Source: an uncultured Actinomycetes bacterium (lineage in GTDB: Bacteria; Actinomycetota; Actinomycetes; Nanopelagicales; Nanopelagicaceae). From it: DNA of 64,000 bases. A model generated the notes under the pieces. It was not told where the DNA came from. It saw nothing but the letters and a program-made list of their open reading frames with translations, and ran no database searches. How positions within the stretch are numbered: position 1 is the stretch's first letter; each line of letters begins with the position of its first letter. The stretch lies in the NCBI GenBank assembly GCA_903928745.1, contig CAIYRR010000001.1, positions 22,230 through 86,229 on the forward strand, in the 5' to 3' direction. The translations under genes were made by a program, and so were the position numbers. Positions 1-9,191 of this stretch are shown here, one piece after another.

Positions 1-237
1 ACTGTTGGAGATATTCCTCTCGCCCAGGAGACGACTTCTAACCCGCTGCCATCAGGCAGACTCAAATCAACAACTATGACATCTGGTTTCTTATGAGCAA
101 TTTGCGCGAAAGCTTCGTTTTTCGATGCAGCTTCTCCTATTACGGAATACCCCGCATGAGTAAGTGCGCTTTTTAATCCTTGACGGACCACATCATGGTC
201 ATCAATAAGCAAGATCGTAATTTCCGATGTGTTCATG
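1..237 (-). CDS. Response regulator receiver domain (NarL/LuxR type), truncated by window edge
   Basis: Minus-strand reading from ATG at 237: MNTSEITILLIDDHDVVRQGLKSALTHAGYSVIGEA...PDVIVVDLSLPDG; receiver DD and D motifs; adjacent to histidine kinase. Confidence 0.85.
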
Positions 238-240
238 GTC

Positions 241-828
241 CTATTTAGCGCTCGGGACTCGCAGATGGGCGACGGTACCCGCATCTGTGCTTTCAATCGT
301 AAACTCTGCATGAATAGTGTTTGCTCTTTCTCGAACGCCAGCGAGACCGAAGTTTGATTGTTCTGCCGTTTCAATCCCGATGCCATTATCCGTCACCCAA
401 TGATTTAGTGAATCTGGGTTTTGAGCGAGCGATAACGTTGCTGATGTGGCGCCAGAATGACGCGCAATATTTTGAAGGAGTTCGCCAGCAATTCGCAGGA
501 TTTCATATTCATATTCGAGTGGAATATCTAGAGGCTTCGATTCACATCGAGTTTCTAAATCAAAAGCAAAACGATGATTAGTATTGAGAGCGAGAAGCTC
601 TTGCGAAAGTGTTGATCCGAGAGGTTTTCGCAGTTGGTACATCTCGCGGCGAACTTTGTCGATTAATTCCGAAACTGTAAATCGGAGTGTGCGCAACTCT
701 TTTCGAGTCGTGGAATTGATTTCGGGCGATGCCAACATGAGGTCAAGGCTGTAACCCACGCCTATGAGGTCTTGCGCGATTCCATCGTGAATCTCTTGGG
801 CAAGCTTTATTCTTTCGACGCTCGCCAT
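241..828 (-). CDS. Sensor-less histidine kinase (HisKA_3 + HATPase, LiaS/DegS-like)
   Basis: ERIKLAQEIHDGIAQDLIGVGYSLD H-box, ELLQNIARHSGA N-box, DNGIGI, GLAGVRERA; only 195 aa. Confidence 0.85.
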   Translation of the reverse strand: MASVERIKLAQEIHDGIAQDLIGVGYSLDLMLASPEINSTTRKELRTLRFTVSELIDKVRREMYQLRKPLGSTLSQELLALNTNHRFAFDLETRCESKPLDIPLEYEYEILRIAGELLQNIARHSGATSATLSLAQNPDSLNHWVTDNGIGIETAEQSNFGLAGVRERANTIHAEFTIESTDAGTVAHLRVPSAK

Positions 829-837
829 GAATGCCCT

Positions 838-2625
838 CTACGAGTAGAGGGACTCAATTTCATTGGCAAATTCCTTAGCAACCACATGTCGCTTAACGGA
901 GAGTTTTGCCGTGAGATGACCACCTGCAATTGTGAAATCAGTCGGAAGGATTATGAATTTTCTGATTGATTCGGCTTTACTCACTGCCTTGTTTGCCTCA
1001 TCAACTCCGGTTTGGATGACGGAAATCAAATCAGGATCTTTCGTCAATTCAGCCAAGGAGGTACCTGTCTTTTTGTTAACAGCGACCCATCCTTTAAGTG
1101 CGTCGGCATCTAAAGTCACCAGAGCAGCAATGAAAGGTTTGTTATCGCCAACCACCAGACACTGACTTACAAGTGGATGAGCACGCAGGCGATCTTCAAG
1201 CACAGCGGGCGCAACATTCTTTCCGCCAGATGTGACGATCAATTCCTTCTTGCGACCGACAATGTAGAGGAAACCTTCTTCATCGATACGTCCAAGATCT
1301 CCGGATTTAAACCAATGATCCTCGGTGAAACTTTCTTTGTTTGCCTCATCATTTTGCCAATAACCGCGCATAACGATTGGTCCTTTGATAAGAACCTCTC
1401 CGTCGTCATCGATTCGAACAGATGTGCCTGGAATTGGTCGTCCGACAGATCCCACTCGGTGATGTGTTGTGAGATTGAGAGTTGCTCCAGCTGTAGTTTC
1501 AGTAAGCCCGTAACCTTCCAAGATTCTGATTCCAGCGCCTCTGTAGAAATGTCCAAGGCGCGCACCTAGTGGCGCTCCACCGGAGATCGCAGCTTCAACA
1601 TTTCCACCCATGCCATGACGAATCTTTGAGTACACCAACTTGTCAAAAAGTTTATGTTGGATAAGTAGTGGCAGGGGAGTCTTGCCCTGATCTAAGGATT
1701 CGCTATAGGCAATGGCAACGGCGGCGGCTTTACGAAAAATCTTTCCCTTACCGGCTGCTTCGGCTCTCGATTCTGCGCCGTTGTAAATCTTTTCAAAGAT
1801 TCTAGGCACTGCTAAAACGAAAGTTGGCTTGAAGGATGCAAGATCAATAGGTAAGCGCCCTGCGGGATCTCCGCAGTGAGCCATATGTAGTCCAGCACTT
1901 ACTGCGCCAATTTCAACCATGCGACCAAAAACATGTGCAACAGGCAAGAAAAGAAGTGTGGATCCGCCTGGTTTTAAGAACAGGTCGCTGGCACCTTGAA
2001 CAACATTTCCGCATTCCGATAAAAAGTTTCCGTGAGTGAGTTGAACACCTTTTGGTTTTCCAGTTGTACCCGATGTGTAAATGAGAGTTGCTAAAGTGTC
2101 TGGAACGAGAGAGTTACGTCGTTTATCGATTTCGTCATCACTGACACCGGCACCTGCTTTTGCAAGAACATACAAAACATCTTCGGTCATAGTCCATACG
2201 TGTTGGGTGTGCGCGGGAAGGATTGGCGTAACCAGTTCTTTAAGAATTGGGGTTTCGACAATGAGCCCTACGGAACCTGAATCACTGAGAATCCATTCAA
2301 CCTGTTCGGCCGAGGATGTTTCGAAAATCGGAACAACGCACCCGCCTGCAAACCAAATTGCAAAATCCAAAATCGTCCACTCGTATCGAGTACGCGCCAT
2401 GATTGCTACGCGATCTCCAATATTTACTCCAGCGGCAATTAAACCTTTGGCAGCAGCCCTTACTTCTGCCTCAAACTCACGAGCTGTGACACTTTGCCAT
2501 CCCTCGCCCAGAGGCCGAGAGAGCATGACTCTCTCTGGTTCAAACCAAGCCCTTTCGGCCACCAGATTTGTGAGATTACCTGCGGTCGCTGCGGGCACGA
2601 GTGCCGGAATGTTGATTTCGTTCAT
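838..2625 (-). CDS. Long-chain fatty acid--CoA ligase (AMP-binding)
   Basis: YTSGTTGKPKGVQLTH, GYGLTETT, motif KSGDLGRIDEEGFLYIVGRKKELIVTSGGKN; start placed at MNEINIPALV (2625) because the longer ORF overlaps the divergent gene. Confidence 0.9.
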   Translation of the reverse strand: MNEINIPALVPAATAGNLTNLVAERAWFEPERVMLSRPLGEGWQSVTAREFEAEVRAAAKGLIAAGVNIGDRVAIMARTRYEWTILDFAIWFAGGCVVPIFETSSAEQVEWILSDSGSVGLIVETPILKELVTPILPAHTQHVWTMTEDVLYVLAKAGAGVSDDEIDKRRNSLVPDTLATLIYTSGTTGKPKGVQLTHGNFLSECGNVVQGASDLFLKPGGSTLLFLPVAHVFGRMVEIGAVSAGLHMAHCGDPAGRLPIDLASFKPTFVLAVPRIFEKIYNGAESRAEAAGKGKIFRKAAAVAIAYSESLDQGKTPLPLLIQHKLFDKLVYSKIRHGMGGNVEAAISGGAPLGARLGHFYRGAGIRILEGYGLTETTAGATLNLTTHHRVGSVGRPIPGTSVRIDDDGEVLIKGPIVMRGYWQNDEANKESFTEDHWFKSGDLGRIDEEGFLYIVGRKKELIVTSGGKNVAPAVLEDRLRAHPLVSQCLVVGDNKPFIAALVTLDADALKGWVAVNKKTGTSLAELTKDPDLISVIQTGVDEANKAVSKAESIRKFIILPTDFTIAGGHLTAKLSVKRHVVAKEFANEIESLYS

Positions 2626-2678
2626 GGCTCCAACGCTAGCGTGACAAAGGTGAGATGGGGAAGGGTAATCTGTGCGCC

Positions 2679-3116
2679 ATGAGCGATATTTCTTCAGGTT
2701 CCATTTCCATCGACGCCCCTGTGGCCGCGGTGTCCGCAATCCTTTTCGATATTGAGAAGTATCCGACATGGTCGACTTCCATTAAATCCGCCGAAGTCCT
2801 GACAAAGGACGATCAGGGCAGGGTCCTCGCGGCCAAACTTTCAATCGATGCAGGCATGATGCGTGACCGTGTCAGTTTGGATTATGACTGGAGCCAAGCC
2901 CCTGACCGTCTGAGTTTTTCACTCAGTGATGCGGACTTACTGACAGGTATGGATGGGGCCTATGTCATCGAGGCAGAGGATGCGGATACAACGAAAGTCA
3001 CCTATGAGTTGACCGTGAGTTTATCCATGCCGATTCCAGCAATGATGCGTACAAAAGCCGAGAAAACAACGATCGATCAAGCATTGTCGCAACTCAAGGC
3101 GTTCGCGGAAAAATAG
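2679..3116 (+). CDS. SRPBCC (polyketide cyclase/START-like) family protein
   Basis: MSDISSGSISIDAPVAAVSAILFDIEKYPTWSTSIKSAEVL; typical SRPBCC N-terminus; start corrected to 2679. Confidence 0.8.
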   Translation: MSDISSGSISIDAPVAAVSAILFDIEKYPTWSTSIKSAEVLTKDDQGRVLAAKLSIDAGMMRDRVSLDYDWSQAPDRLSFSLSDADLLTGMDGAYVIEAEDADTTKVTYELTVSLSMPIPAMMRTKAEKTTIDQALSQLKAFAEK

Positions 3117-4058
3117 ATGGCGTTTTCTATCGGTGTCGATGTTGGTGGCACGAAGGTTCTTGGTGGCGTAGTCGATGTCAATGGCAAAGTCCTAGCCCAC
3201 GCCCGAAGAGACACTCCACGTCAAGGTGGCAGAGCGCTCACGCAAGCGATTGCCGACGTTGCATTGGAGTTGATGAAAGATTTCGATGTCAGCACAGTTG
3301 GAATATCAGCAGCAGGTTTTATTTCCGCCGATCGAAAAACAATGTTGGCAACACCAAATATTGCAGATTGGAATGGCGTAAATCTCAATGAAGAACTTTC
3401 CGAACTCATTGGACTTCCCGCTGTCATTGAAAATGATGCGAATGCAGCTGCATGGGGAGAAGCGAAATTTGGTGCAGGACGTGGTGAGAGCCAAGTAATT
3501 TTGCTTACGATCGGAACAGGTATCGGTGGTGGAATTATTATTAACGGCGCTCTACACCGAGGCGCGTACGGAATCGCCGCAGAGTTTGGACATATGCGGG
3601 TGGTGCCAGAAGGACATTTGTGCGGATGCGGAGAACGAGGATGTTTCGAGCAATACGCATCAGGTAATGCCCTTCTTCGCCACGCAAGAGAGGCGATAAA
3701 TGCTTCTCCCGATGTTGCGCGAAATCTACTTTCGCTGGGAGATGGCACTGTTGCAGGCCTTACAGGTAAGCACATTACTGAAGCTGCAAGAACGGGCGAC
3801 CCAGTTGCTTTAGCGGCGTTTAATACCACGGCACAATGGTTAGGTGCGGGTATTGCATCACTGTCGGTTTTGTTAGACCCGGCTTGCGTGATTATCGGCG
3901 GTGGAGTGATCGATGCTGGTGAGATTTTGCTTGGACCAACAAGGCAAGCGCTAGAAAATTATTTACCGTATGCCGGCAAGCATCCTTCGCCAAGGATTAT
4001 TGCTGCGGAATTAGGTAATGAAGCTGGTCTCGTCGGAGTTGCAGACTTAGCTCGTTAA
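3117..4058 (+). CDS. ROK family glucokinase
   Basis: IGVDVGGTKVLGGVVD, ENDANAAAWGEAKFGAG, IGTGIGGGII, CGCGERGCFEQYASG zinc motif. Confidence 0.9.
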   Translation: MAFSIGVDVGGTKVLGGVVDVNGKVLAHARRDTPRQGGRALTQAIADVALELMKDFDVSTVGISAAGFISADRKTMLATPNIADWNGVNLNEELSELIGLPAVIENDANAAAWGEAKFGAGRGESQVILLTIGTGIGGGIIINGALHRGAYGIAAEFGHMRVVPEGHLCGCGERGCFEQYASGNALLRHAREAINASPDVARNLLSLGDGTVAGLTGKHITEAARTGDPVALAAFNTTAQWLGAGIASLSVLLDPACVIIGGGVIDAGEILLGPTRQALENYLPYAGKHPSPRIIAAELGNEAGLVGVADLAR

Positions 4059-4966
4059 AGAATTGCTCCATCTTCATCCGTGAAGTCATCACGTAATGAA
4101 TAAAGAAATCCCGCAAGTCCGCCAAAGAACGCGATCACGCCTGGCCAAGGCTCGACGCCCAGTGGATTAAATCCAGTTACGGCTGCGACTACGGCATAGA
4201 TGGGCCCAGCGATCATTGCGTAGATGGAATTGCGTTTTACTCTGCTGTGAATCGGCAACAACTCGGGATTAGGCTCTATAAAATGCTCCTCATTTTCAAG
4301 GAGATCAAGATTGTCCAGATAATTTGTGGGGGAGGACTCGTCCAAAGAGAGACCTGCAACGATGGATTCGAATTCGGCATCAATGAGATCGGTGTCGTCA
4401 TCGATGGAAGAAGGCCAAAAACCATGGCCAACTTCGCTGATGAAGAGAATCGTTTCAGAGACACTTGCAGATTCATCGCCATCAGTAAGAACTACTTCGC
4501 GGATGTAAGCCGATGAAATATTTTCAGCAATCTCTTGGGCTTGAGTAAATTTCTCGCCCGTATCGCCGAGTGAATACATGAGAAGTAGCGGATGTTCTAT
4601 CAGATCTAAATTTTCAAAGACATCTTTATATTCTTTGCGCGATGAGCGATTAGCGGATGATGAAATCGGATCGATGATGATGATTCCATCGATTTGGTCG
4701 GTAAACTCTTCTCCGATTGCCAATGCAGAGACTGAACCAATTCCGACACTCACAACGAAAATCTTTTCGCATCTACCTTGCAGAGATAAATATTCCTCGC
4801 GCAACTTCTTAGTTGCAGAGCTATCTGCGCCCTCAATGGTGATGATCGAGTGGTCGCTTTGGGCCCGAAGTCGCTGGGCAAAGTCGGAGGTTTCCGATTG
4901 CAGGATCAGAATCCCAACATTGCTCAAGCCAGGCTCGCCTCCGCGCGGGTTTGGGATCTGTGTCAC
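4055..4966 (-). CDS. Alpha/beta-hydrolase-like domain protein with C-terminal two-TM region
   Basis: N-terminal beta/alpha pattern, SVGIGSVSAL at the nucleophile-elbow position, EVGHGFWP His region, C-terminal hydrophobic pair IYAMIAGPIYAVVAAVTGF / WPGVIAFFGGLAGFLYSL. Confidence 0.5.
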   Translation of the reverse strand: MTQIPNPRGGEPGLSNVGILILQSETSDFAQRLRAQSDHSIITIEGADSSATKKLREEYLSLQGRCEKIFVVSVGIGSVSALAIGEEFTDQIDGIIIIDPISSSANRSSRKEYKDVFENLDLIEHPLLLMYSLGDTGEKFTQAQEIAENISSAYIREVVLTDGDESASVSETILFISEVGHGFWPSSIDDDTDLIDAEFESIVAGLSLDESSPTNYLDNLDLLENEEHFIEPNPELLPIHSRVKRNSIYAMIAGPIYAVVAAVTGFNPLGVEPWPGVIAFFGGLAGFLYSLRDDFTDEDGAIL

Positions 4967-5011
4967 TTTCCCATAGTGTCATATCTCGTGAATTGCCACT
5001 AAATTGGGGCA

Positions 5012-5737
5012 TTGGTGTTGTTCGACATCAAGAACGAGGCGAAGGGCTGGGCGATGATTAATCTGCCATACGGATTGCTTCGCGCATTCTTGACGCCTTT
5101 TCTCATGCTCCTTTTCAGGCCCAAAGTTACAGGTTTAAGAAACGTGCCCATCAATGGCCCTGTGATTATTGCGTCCAACCATCTCTCATTTAGTGATTCC
5201 ATCTTTATGCCCCTTGTTGTACCGAGGAAAGTTACTTTCTTGGCAAAGAGCGAATACTTCACATCGCCTGGTCCAAAAGGCTTGCTCAAGAAACTTACTT
5301 TCATCGCACTGGGGCAAGTTCCTGTAGATCGCTCTGGTGGTCGAAGAAGTGAAGCGGCACTCATTACCGGTTTGAAAGTTTTGGCAGAAGGAAATTGCTT
5401 AGGAATTTATCCTGAAGGGACGAGATCTCCCGATGGCCGCCTCTACAAAGGCCGCACGGGAATCGCTCGATTGGCGATCGAATCCGGAGCACCGATCATT
5501 CCCGTAGCAATGTTTAATACGGAGAAGATTCAGCCGACTGGCAAAGTTATCCCTAAGATCATGCGTGTAAAAATGATTTTTGGCGAACCGATTTATCTCA
5601 GCGGCGATTCAACGGATATGCAACTTCTGCGCGACGCAACTGATGATTTAATGCGCAAACTCCAAGAATTATCTGGGCAAGAGTATGTGGATATTTACGC
5701 AACAAAAAGAAAAGCTGAGATGAACGACGAGGATTAA
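5012..5737 (+). CDS. 1-acyl-sn-glycerol-3-phosphate acyltransferase (PlsC-like)
   Basis: ASNHLSFSDSIF (NHxxxxD), GIYPEGTRSPDGRLYKGRTGIARLA. Confidence 0.9.
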   Translation: MVLFDIKNEAKGWAMINLPYGLLRAFLTPFLMLLFRPKVTGLRNVPINGPVIIASNHLSFSDSIFMPLVVPRKVTFLAKSEYFTSPGPKGLLKKLTFIALGQVPVDRSGGRRSEAALITGLKVLAEGNCLGIYPEGTRSPDGRLYKGRTGIARLAIESGAPIIPVAMFNTEKIQPTGKVIPKIMRVKMIFGEPIYLSGDSTDMQLLRDATDDLMRKLQELSGQEYVDIYATKRKAEMNDED

Positions 5738-6414
5738 TCCTCTAGCCCTAAACGTGTCACTAAGTAATTGCACGTATTGCAGGTTGGTCCTGCATCTGGA
5801 AAAGGTCCTTCCAGAACAGAAATGAAATCTTGTATTACGTTCAGAAAACCGCGCTCGTTTCGCTCGATAGGGACATAACTTTGGGCAACTCCAAAGCCAT
5901 ATGTATCTGGCGTGTTTCCTATGACTCGATTGGGTTTCCATACGAGCAACCCCATGCTTGCAACAGAGAGAGCTTTTCCTGAAGCAGGAATTTCCATTGC
6001 ATAGGTATATGCATGAAGTTGAGGGGAGTAGAAGTCTGCTGAATCCCTTGTACTATCGGAGACTTTGCAGTCAATGAGGGCAACGGTGCCATCTTCATTT
6101 TCTGCAACGAGATCGTATTTACCCAAGATTGCCCAACGGGTAGCTTCGCCATTAACTATCAGTGGCTTACTTTTTACAAACTCCGCCAACTTGGTGACTT
6201 TTCCTGGTCGAAGCGAAGAATCAATTTCTTGAGTTGCAACACCTCGGAAAGCATTCTCTTGGAAAGTCGATAGTGGACCAACTAAAGGCATTGTCAGCGG
6301 CATCATCACTTTGTGCCAATATTTAATCCACAAACAGCGCTTACAGGTGGATAGACCAAAGGTGAGATCTGATGGCGAAATATTCTCGCGAGCTGGTTTT
6401 GCGGGTTTCTTCAT
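5734..6414 (-). CDS. PD-(D/E)XK nuclease superfamily protein (Cas4/RecB-like) with paired CxxC motifs
   Basis: LSTCKRCLWIKYW near N-term; ILGKYDLV...VALIDCKVSDS (D, DxK); SPQLHAYTYAM (Q motif); TCNTCNYL near C-term. Start set at MKKPAKPAR. Confidence 0.7.
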   Translation of the reverse strand: MKKPAKPARENISPSDLTFGLSTCKRCLWIKYWHKVMMPLTMPLVGPLSTFQENAFRGVATQEIDSSLRPGKVTKLAEFVKSKPLIVNGEATRWAILGKYDLVAENEDGTVALIDCKVSDSTRDSADFYSPQLHAYTYAMEIPASGKALSVASMGLLVWKPNRVIGNTPDTYGFGVAQSYVPIERNERGFLNVIQDFISVLEGPFPDAGPTCNTCNYLVTRLGLED

Positions 6415-6433
6415 GAGTTCAGTATCTCCTTCA

Positions 6434-7084
6434 TTAACCAGCAAGATGGCGAATTGCAGCGCCAATAACTAGGACTCCCAGCGTGATCATCACGCAACCT
6501 CCAATTGTGCGAAGTTTTACAAGTCGACCTGCATCAGTAGCCAACCAATCCCTCGCAGTTCCTGCTAGAAGTCCCCAACTTCCATCACACACCAGGCACA
6601 TCAGAGCAAAGAGCATGCCAAGCAGGAGGAGTTGCCCGGTAACTTGACCGCGATCGCGATCGATAAATTGTGGAAGCACGGCAGCATTGAAAACCAAAAT
6701 CTTCGGATTCAACAGTGCGACCCAGAGACCTTGCCTCATTGTTGTGAGCGCTGAAGGTTGTAATTCGCCTTTCGCCGACATGCTCGCCGCATGAACATGG
6801 CGATGGCGAATCGCATCAATTCCGAGATAGACGAGATAAGCGCCACCTCCCCATTGAACAGTGGCGTATGCGATATCTGAACGTTGCAAAATGGGGCCAA
6901 GTCCAACTGCGACGAGCACAGACAAAATGAGTGTCCCGATTGCGTTACCGAGAACTGTGAAGAGCGCCGTTTTGCGACCCCAAGAAATAGCCCGAGCGAT
7001 AATAAAGAGAACACTGGGACCAGGTGCTAGAACAATAAGAAGTGAGGACGCGACGTATTCCCAAATCCGCGTCGGTACGATCAT
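6434..7084 (-). CDS. LysE/RhtB family translocator
   Basis: MIVPTRIWEYVASSLLIVLAPGPSVLFIIARAISWGRKTAL; PGP motif, 6-TM pattern, LNPKILVFNAAVLPQFI. Confidence 0.9.
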   Translation of the reverse strand: MIVPTRIWEYVASSLLIVLAPGPSVLFIIARAISWGRKTALFTVLGNAIGTLILSVLVAVGLGPILQRSDIAYATVQWGGGAYLVYLGIDAIRHRHVHAASMSAKGELQPSALTTMRQGLWVALLNPKILVFNAAVLPQFIDRDRGQVTGQLLLLGMLFALMCLVCDGSWGLLAGTARDWLATDAGRLVKLRTIGGCVMITLGVLVIGAAIRHLAG

Positions 7085-7100
7085 TGTGCAATATTAACTG

Positions 7101-7146
7101 AGATTAGAAAGAGTTGGGGAACACTTACCCCAACTCTTTCTAATCT
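7101..7146 (-). terminator. Perfect 19-bp inverted repeat between uracil permease and lysE-like gene
   Basis: AGATTAGAAAGAGTTGGGG-AACACTTA-CCCCAACTCTTTCTAATCT; located after the permease stop on the minus strand; no clear T-run. Confidence 0.65.
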
Positions 7147-7164
7147 TGCAATATCTTGAAGGGA

Positions 7165-8427
7165 CTAGCTTGCGTTACCGCGGCTCTGAGCGATTCCGTG
7201 GAGAACTTGATATCCCACCACCGCTACGAGTGTTGCGTTGATGATTCCACCAAATGTGTAGTCGCCACTTGTCCAAGACATATCGGCAATACCGATGATC
7301 AAGGCAGAAGCAGCGATGATGAGGTTGGTTGAATCGGCAAAGTTCACTTTGCCCTCGATCCAGATGCGTGCACCTAGGACACCGATCATTCCAAAGAGTG
7401 CGACACCAACTCCGCCGAGCGCCCCGATTGGAGTTGCGCTGAGAACCGCTCCAAATTTAGGGGAGAGGGAGAGGCAAATCGCCCCAACTCCGGCAACCCA
7501 ATAAGCAGCTGTGGAATATACGCGCGTAGCTGCCATTACACCGATGTTCTCGGCATAGGTAGTAGTTCCTGAACCTCCACCAGCGCCAGCTAGCGTTGTT
7601 GAAATTCCATCTGCAAAGAGAGCCATACCCATCTGGTCATCAAGATTCTTACCGGTCATCGCCGAGACCGCTTTAACGTGACCGACGTTTTCTGCAATGA
7701 GGACAAGAACAACAGGTAAGAAGAGTGCAATTGCCTTTCCGTTAAATGTTGGACTTGTGAAGTGAGGCATAGCAAACATTGATGCTGCCTTGATTCCACT
7801 TGTATCAACATCTCCACGGATAAGTGCAACTACGTAGCCGACGACAAGGCCCAAGAAGATGCTGATGCGACCCATGAAGCCTCGTGAAAACGCAGAGATT
7901 AAACCGATGGAAGCCAAAGTAATTATTCCAACGAGTGGTCCTTTGACGAAGTTATTTTTTGCAGCGCCAGCCAAATTGAGGCCAATCACCATAACGATGG
8001 TTCCAGTAACAAGTGGAGGAAGCATCCAGTTGATCCAACCAATTCCGGCGCCTTTAACGATGAGGCCAATCACTGCCAAAATGATTCCTGTGGCAACGAC
8101 GCCACCTAATGCGTTCGACATTCCACCACCGGCTTTAGCCGCAGCAATTGGAGCGAGAAATGCGAATGATGATCCCAAGTAGCTTGGTACACGATTCTTC
8201 GTGATTGTTAGGAAAATTAGAGTTCCGACTCCGGAGAAAAAGAGAGTGGTTGTTGGTGGTAAGCCAGTGATGATTGGGACAAGGAATGTGGCGCCGAACA
8301 TTGCAGCAATATGTTGCACTCCAACGCCGATTGTGCGGGGCCAACTCAAACGTTCGTCGGTTGAAACAACTTCCCCGGCACCGATTGTCTTTCCAGTGCC
8401 ATGAAGCTTCCACGAGAGTAGCGACAT
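7165..8427 (-). CDS. Uracil/xanthine permease (NCS2 family)
   Basis: GVGVQHIAAMFGATFLVPIITGLPPTTTLFFSGVGTLIF; ENVGHVKAVSAMTGKNLDDQMGMALFADGISTTLAGAGGGSGTTTYAENIGVMAATRVYS. Confidence 0.92.
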   Translation of the reverse strand: MSLLSWKLHGTGKTIGAGEVVSTDERLSWPRTIGVGVQHIAAMFGATFLVPIITGLPPTTTLFFSGVGTLIFLTITKNRVPSYLGSSFAFLAPIAAAKAGGGMSNALGGVVATGIILAVIGLIVKGAGIGWINWMLPPLVTGTIVMVIGLNLAGAAKNNFVKGPLVGIITLASIGLISAFSRGFMGRISIFLGLVVGYVVALIRGDVDTSGIKAASMFAMPHFTSPTFNGKAIALFLPVVLVLIAENVGHVKAVSAMTGKNLDDQMGMALFADGISTTLAGAGGGSGTTTYAENIGVMAATRVYSTAAYWVAGVGAICLSLSPKFGAVLSATPIGALGGVGVALFGMIGVLGARIWIEGKVNFADSTNLIIAASALIIGIADMSWTSGDYTFGGIINATLVAVVGYQVLHGIAQSRGNAS

Positions 8428-8603
8428 CTATGAATTCCTTCCTCAGTTAATGCGAAATCACCACAAAGGGTGCGTGCATTAGGAATTAACGGGGAAGCGC
8501 TATAACCCTAGGTCGACTCCCTCACGAGTGTGCGCATACGCATGAGTACGCCACGCCGAAGGGACGATCAGCCAAGTTGCGTCTATGAAACATATCGGCT
8601 TTA

Positions 8604-8633
8604 ATATCGTATCGATATATCGTATCGATATAT
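8604..8633. promoter_or_regulatory. Candidate PadR-type operator: two TATCGATA palindromes in a 13-bp tandem repeat
   Basis: ATATCGTATCGAT x2 + ATAT, about 20 bp upstream of the padR-like GTG start. Confidence 0.5.
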
Positions 8634-8653
8634 CCACGCGATAGGAGGTCATC

Positions 8654-9190
8654 GTGCGCTCTCGAAGTGAGTCATTGGAGTTCGCCCTGCTGGGCCTTTT
8701 GGCACAGAACGAACTTCACGGATACGAGTTGCGCAAGCGACTGATAGCCATTTATGGCCCTTTCCGAGCGCTCTCTTTCTCAGTCCTCTATCCGCAATTG
8801 CGCCGCATGCTGGTTGCTGGGCTGATTGAAGAGTCAGTATCGGTGGAGCCAGGAGCATCTCGGCGCTCGCGAATTGTTTATCGCCTCTCACAGGCAGGTA
8901 GAGACAAATTCTCCCTCCTGACTGAAACGGTAAGTCCGGATACATGGGAGGACGAAGGCTTTGAAGTTCGCTTTGCCTTTTTTAGTCCAACATCCTCCGT
9001 CAATAGGGTGCGCATTTTGGAAGGGCGTCATCGTCGTCTTAAGGAACGCGCAGAGGTTTTGCGAAATGAATTGGAAAGATCCCCGGTAGGTATCGATAAG
9101 TACTTAGAGGAATGGCGCCGTCATTCCCTCGAATCAGCCGATCGCGAAATCGCTTGGCTTGAAGACATGATTAAGACCGAGAGGAAATAA
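8654..9190 (+). CDS. PadR family transcriptional regulator
   Basis: [63 protein letters not shown] at about 8643; adjacent to ino1. Confidence 0.9.
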   Translation: MRSRSESLEFALLGLLAQNELHGYELRKRLIAIYGPFRALSFSVLYPQLRRMLVAGLIEESVSVEPGASRRSRIVYRLSQAGRDKFSLLTETVSPDTWEDEGFEVRFAFFSPTSSVNRVRILEGRHRRLKERAEVLRNELERSPVGIDKYLEEWRRHSLESADREIAWLEDMIKTERK

Positions 9191-9191
9191 A

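Noticed and set aside
2081-2644. 187-aa ORF antisense to the acyl-CoA ligase
   Set aside because: No recognisable domain; opposite strand encodes conserved AMP-binding motifs.
3221-3829. 202-aa antisense ORF over the ROK kinase
   Set aside because: Composition typical of reverse-frame translation of a conserved gene; the sense frame has clear ROK motifs.
5734-6414. Part of a CRISPR-Cas adaptation module
   Set aside because: No cas1/cas2 or repeat array nearby; treated as a solitary Cas4-like nuclease.
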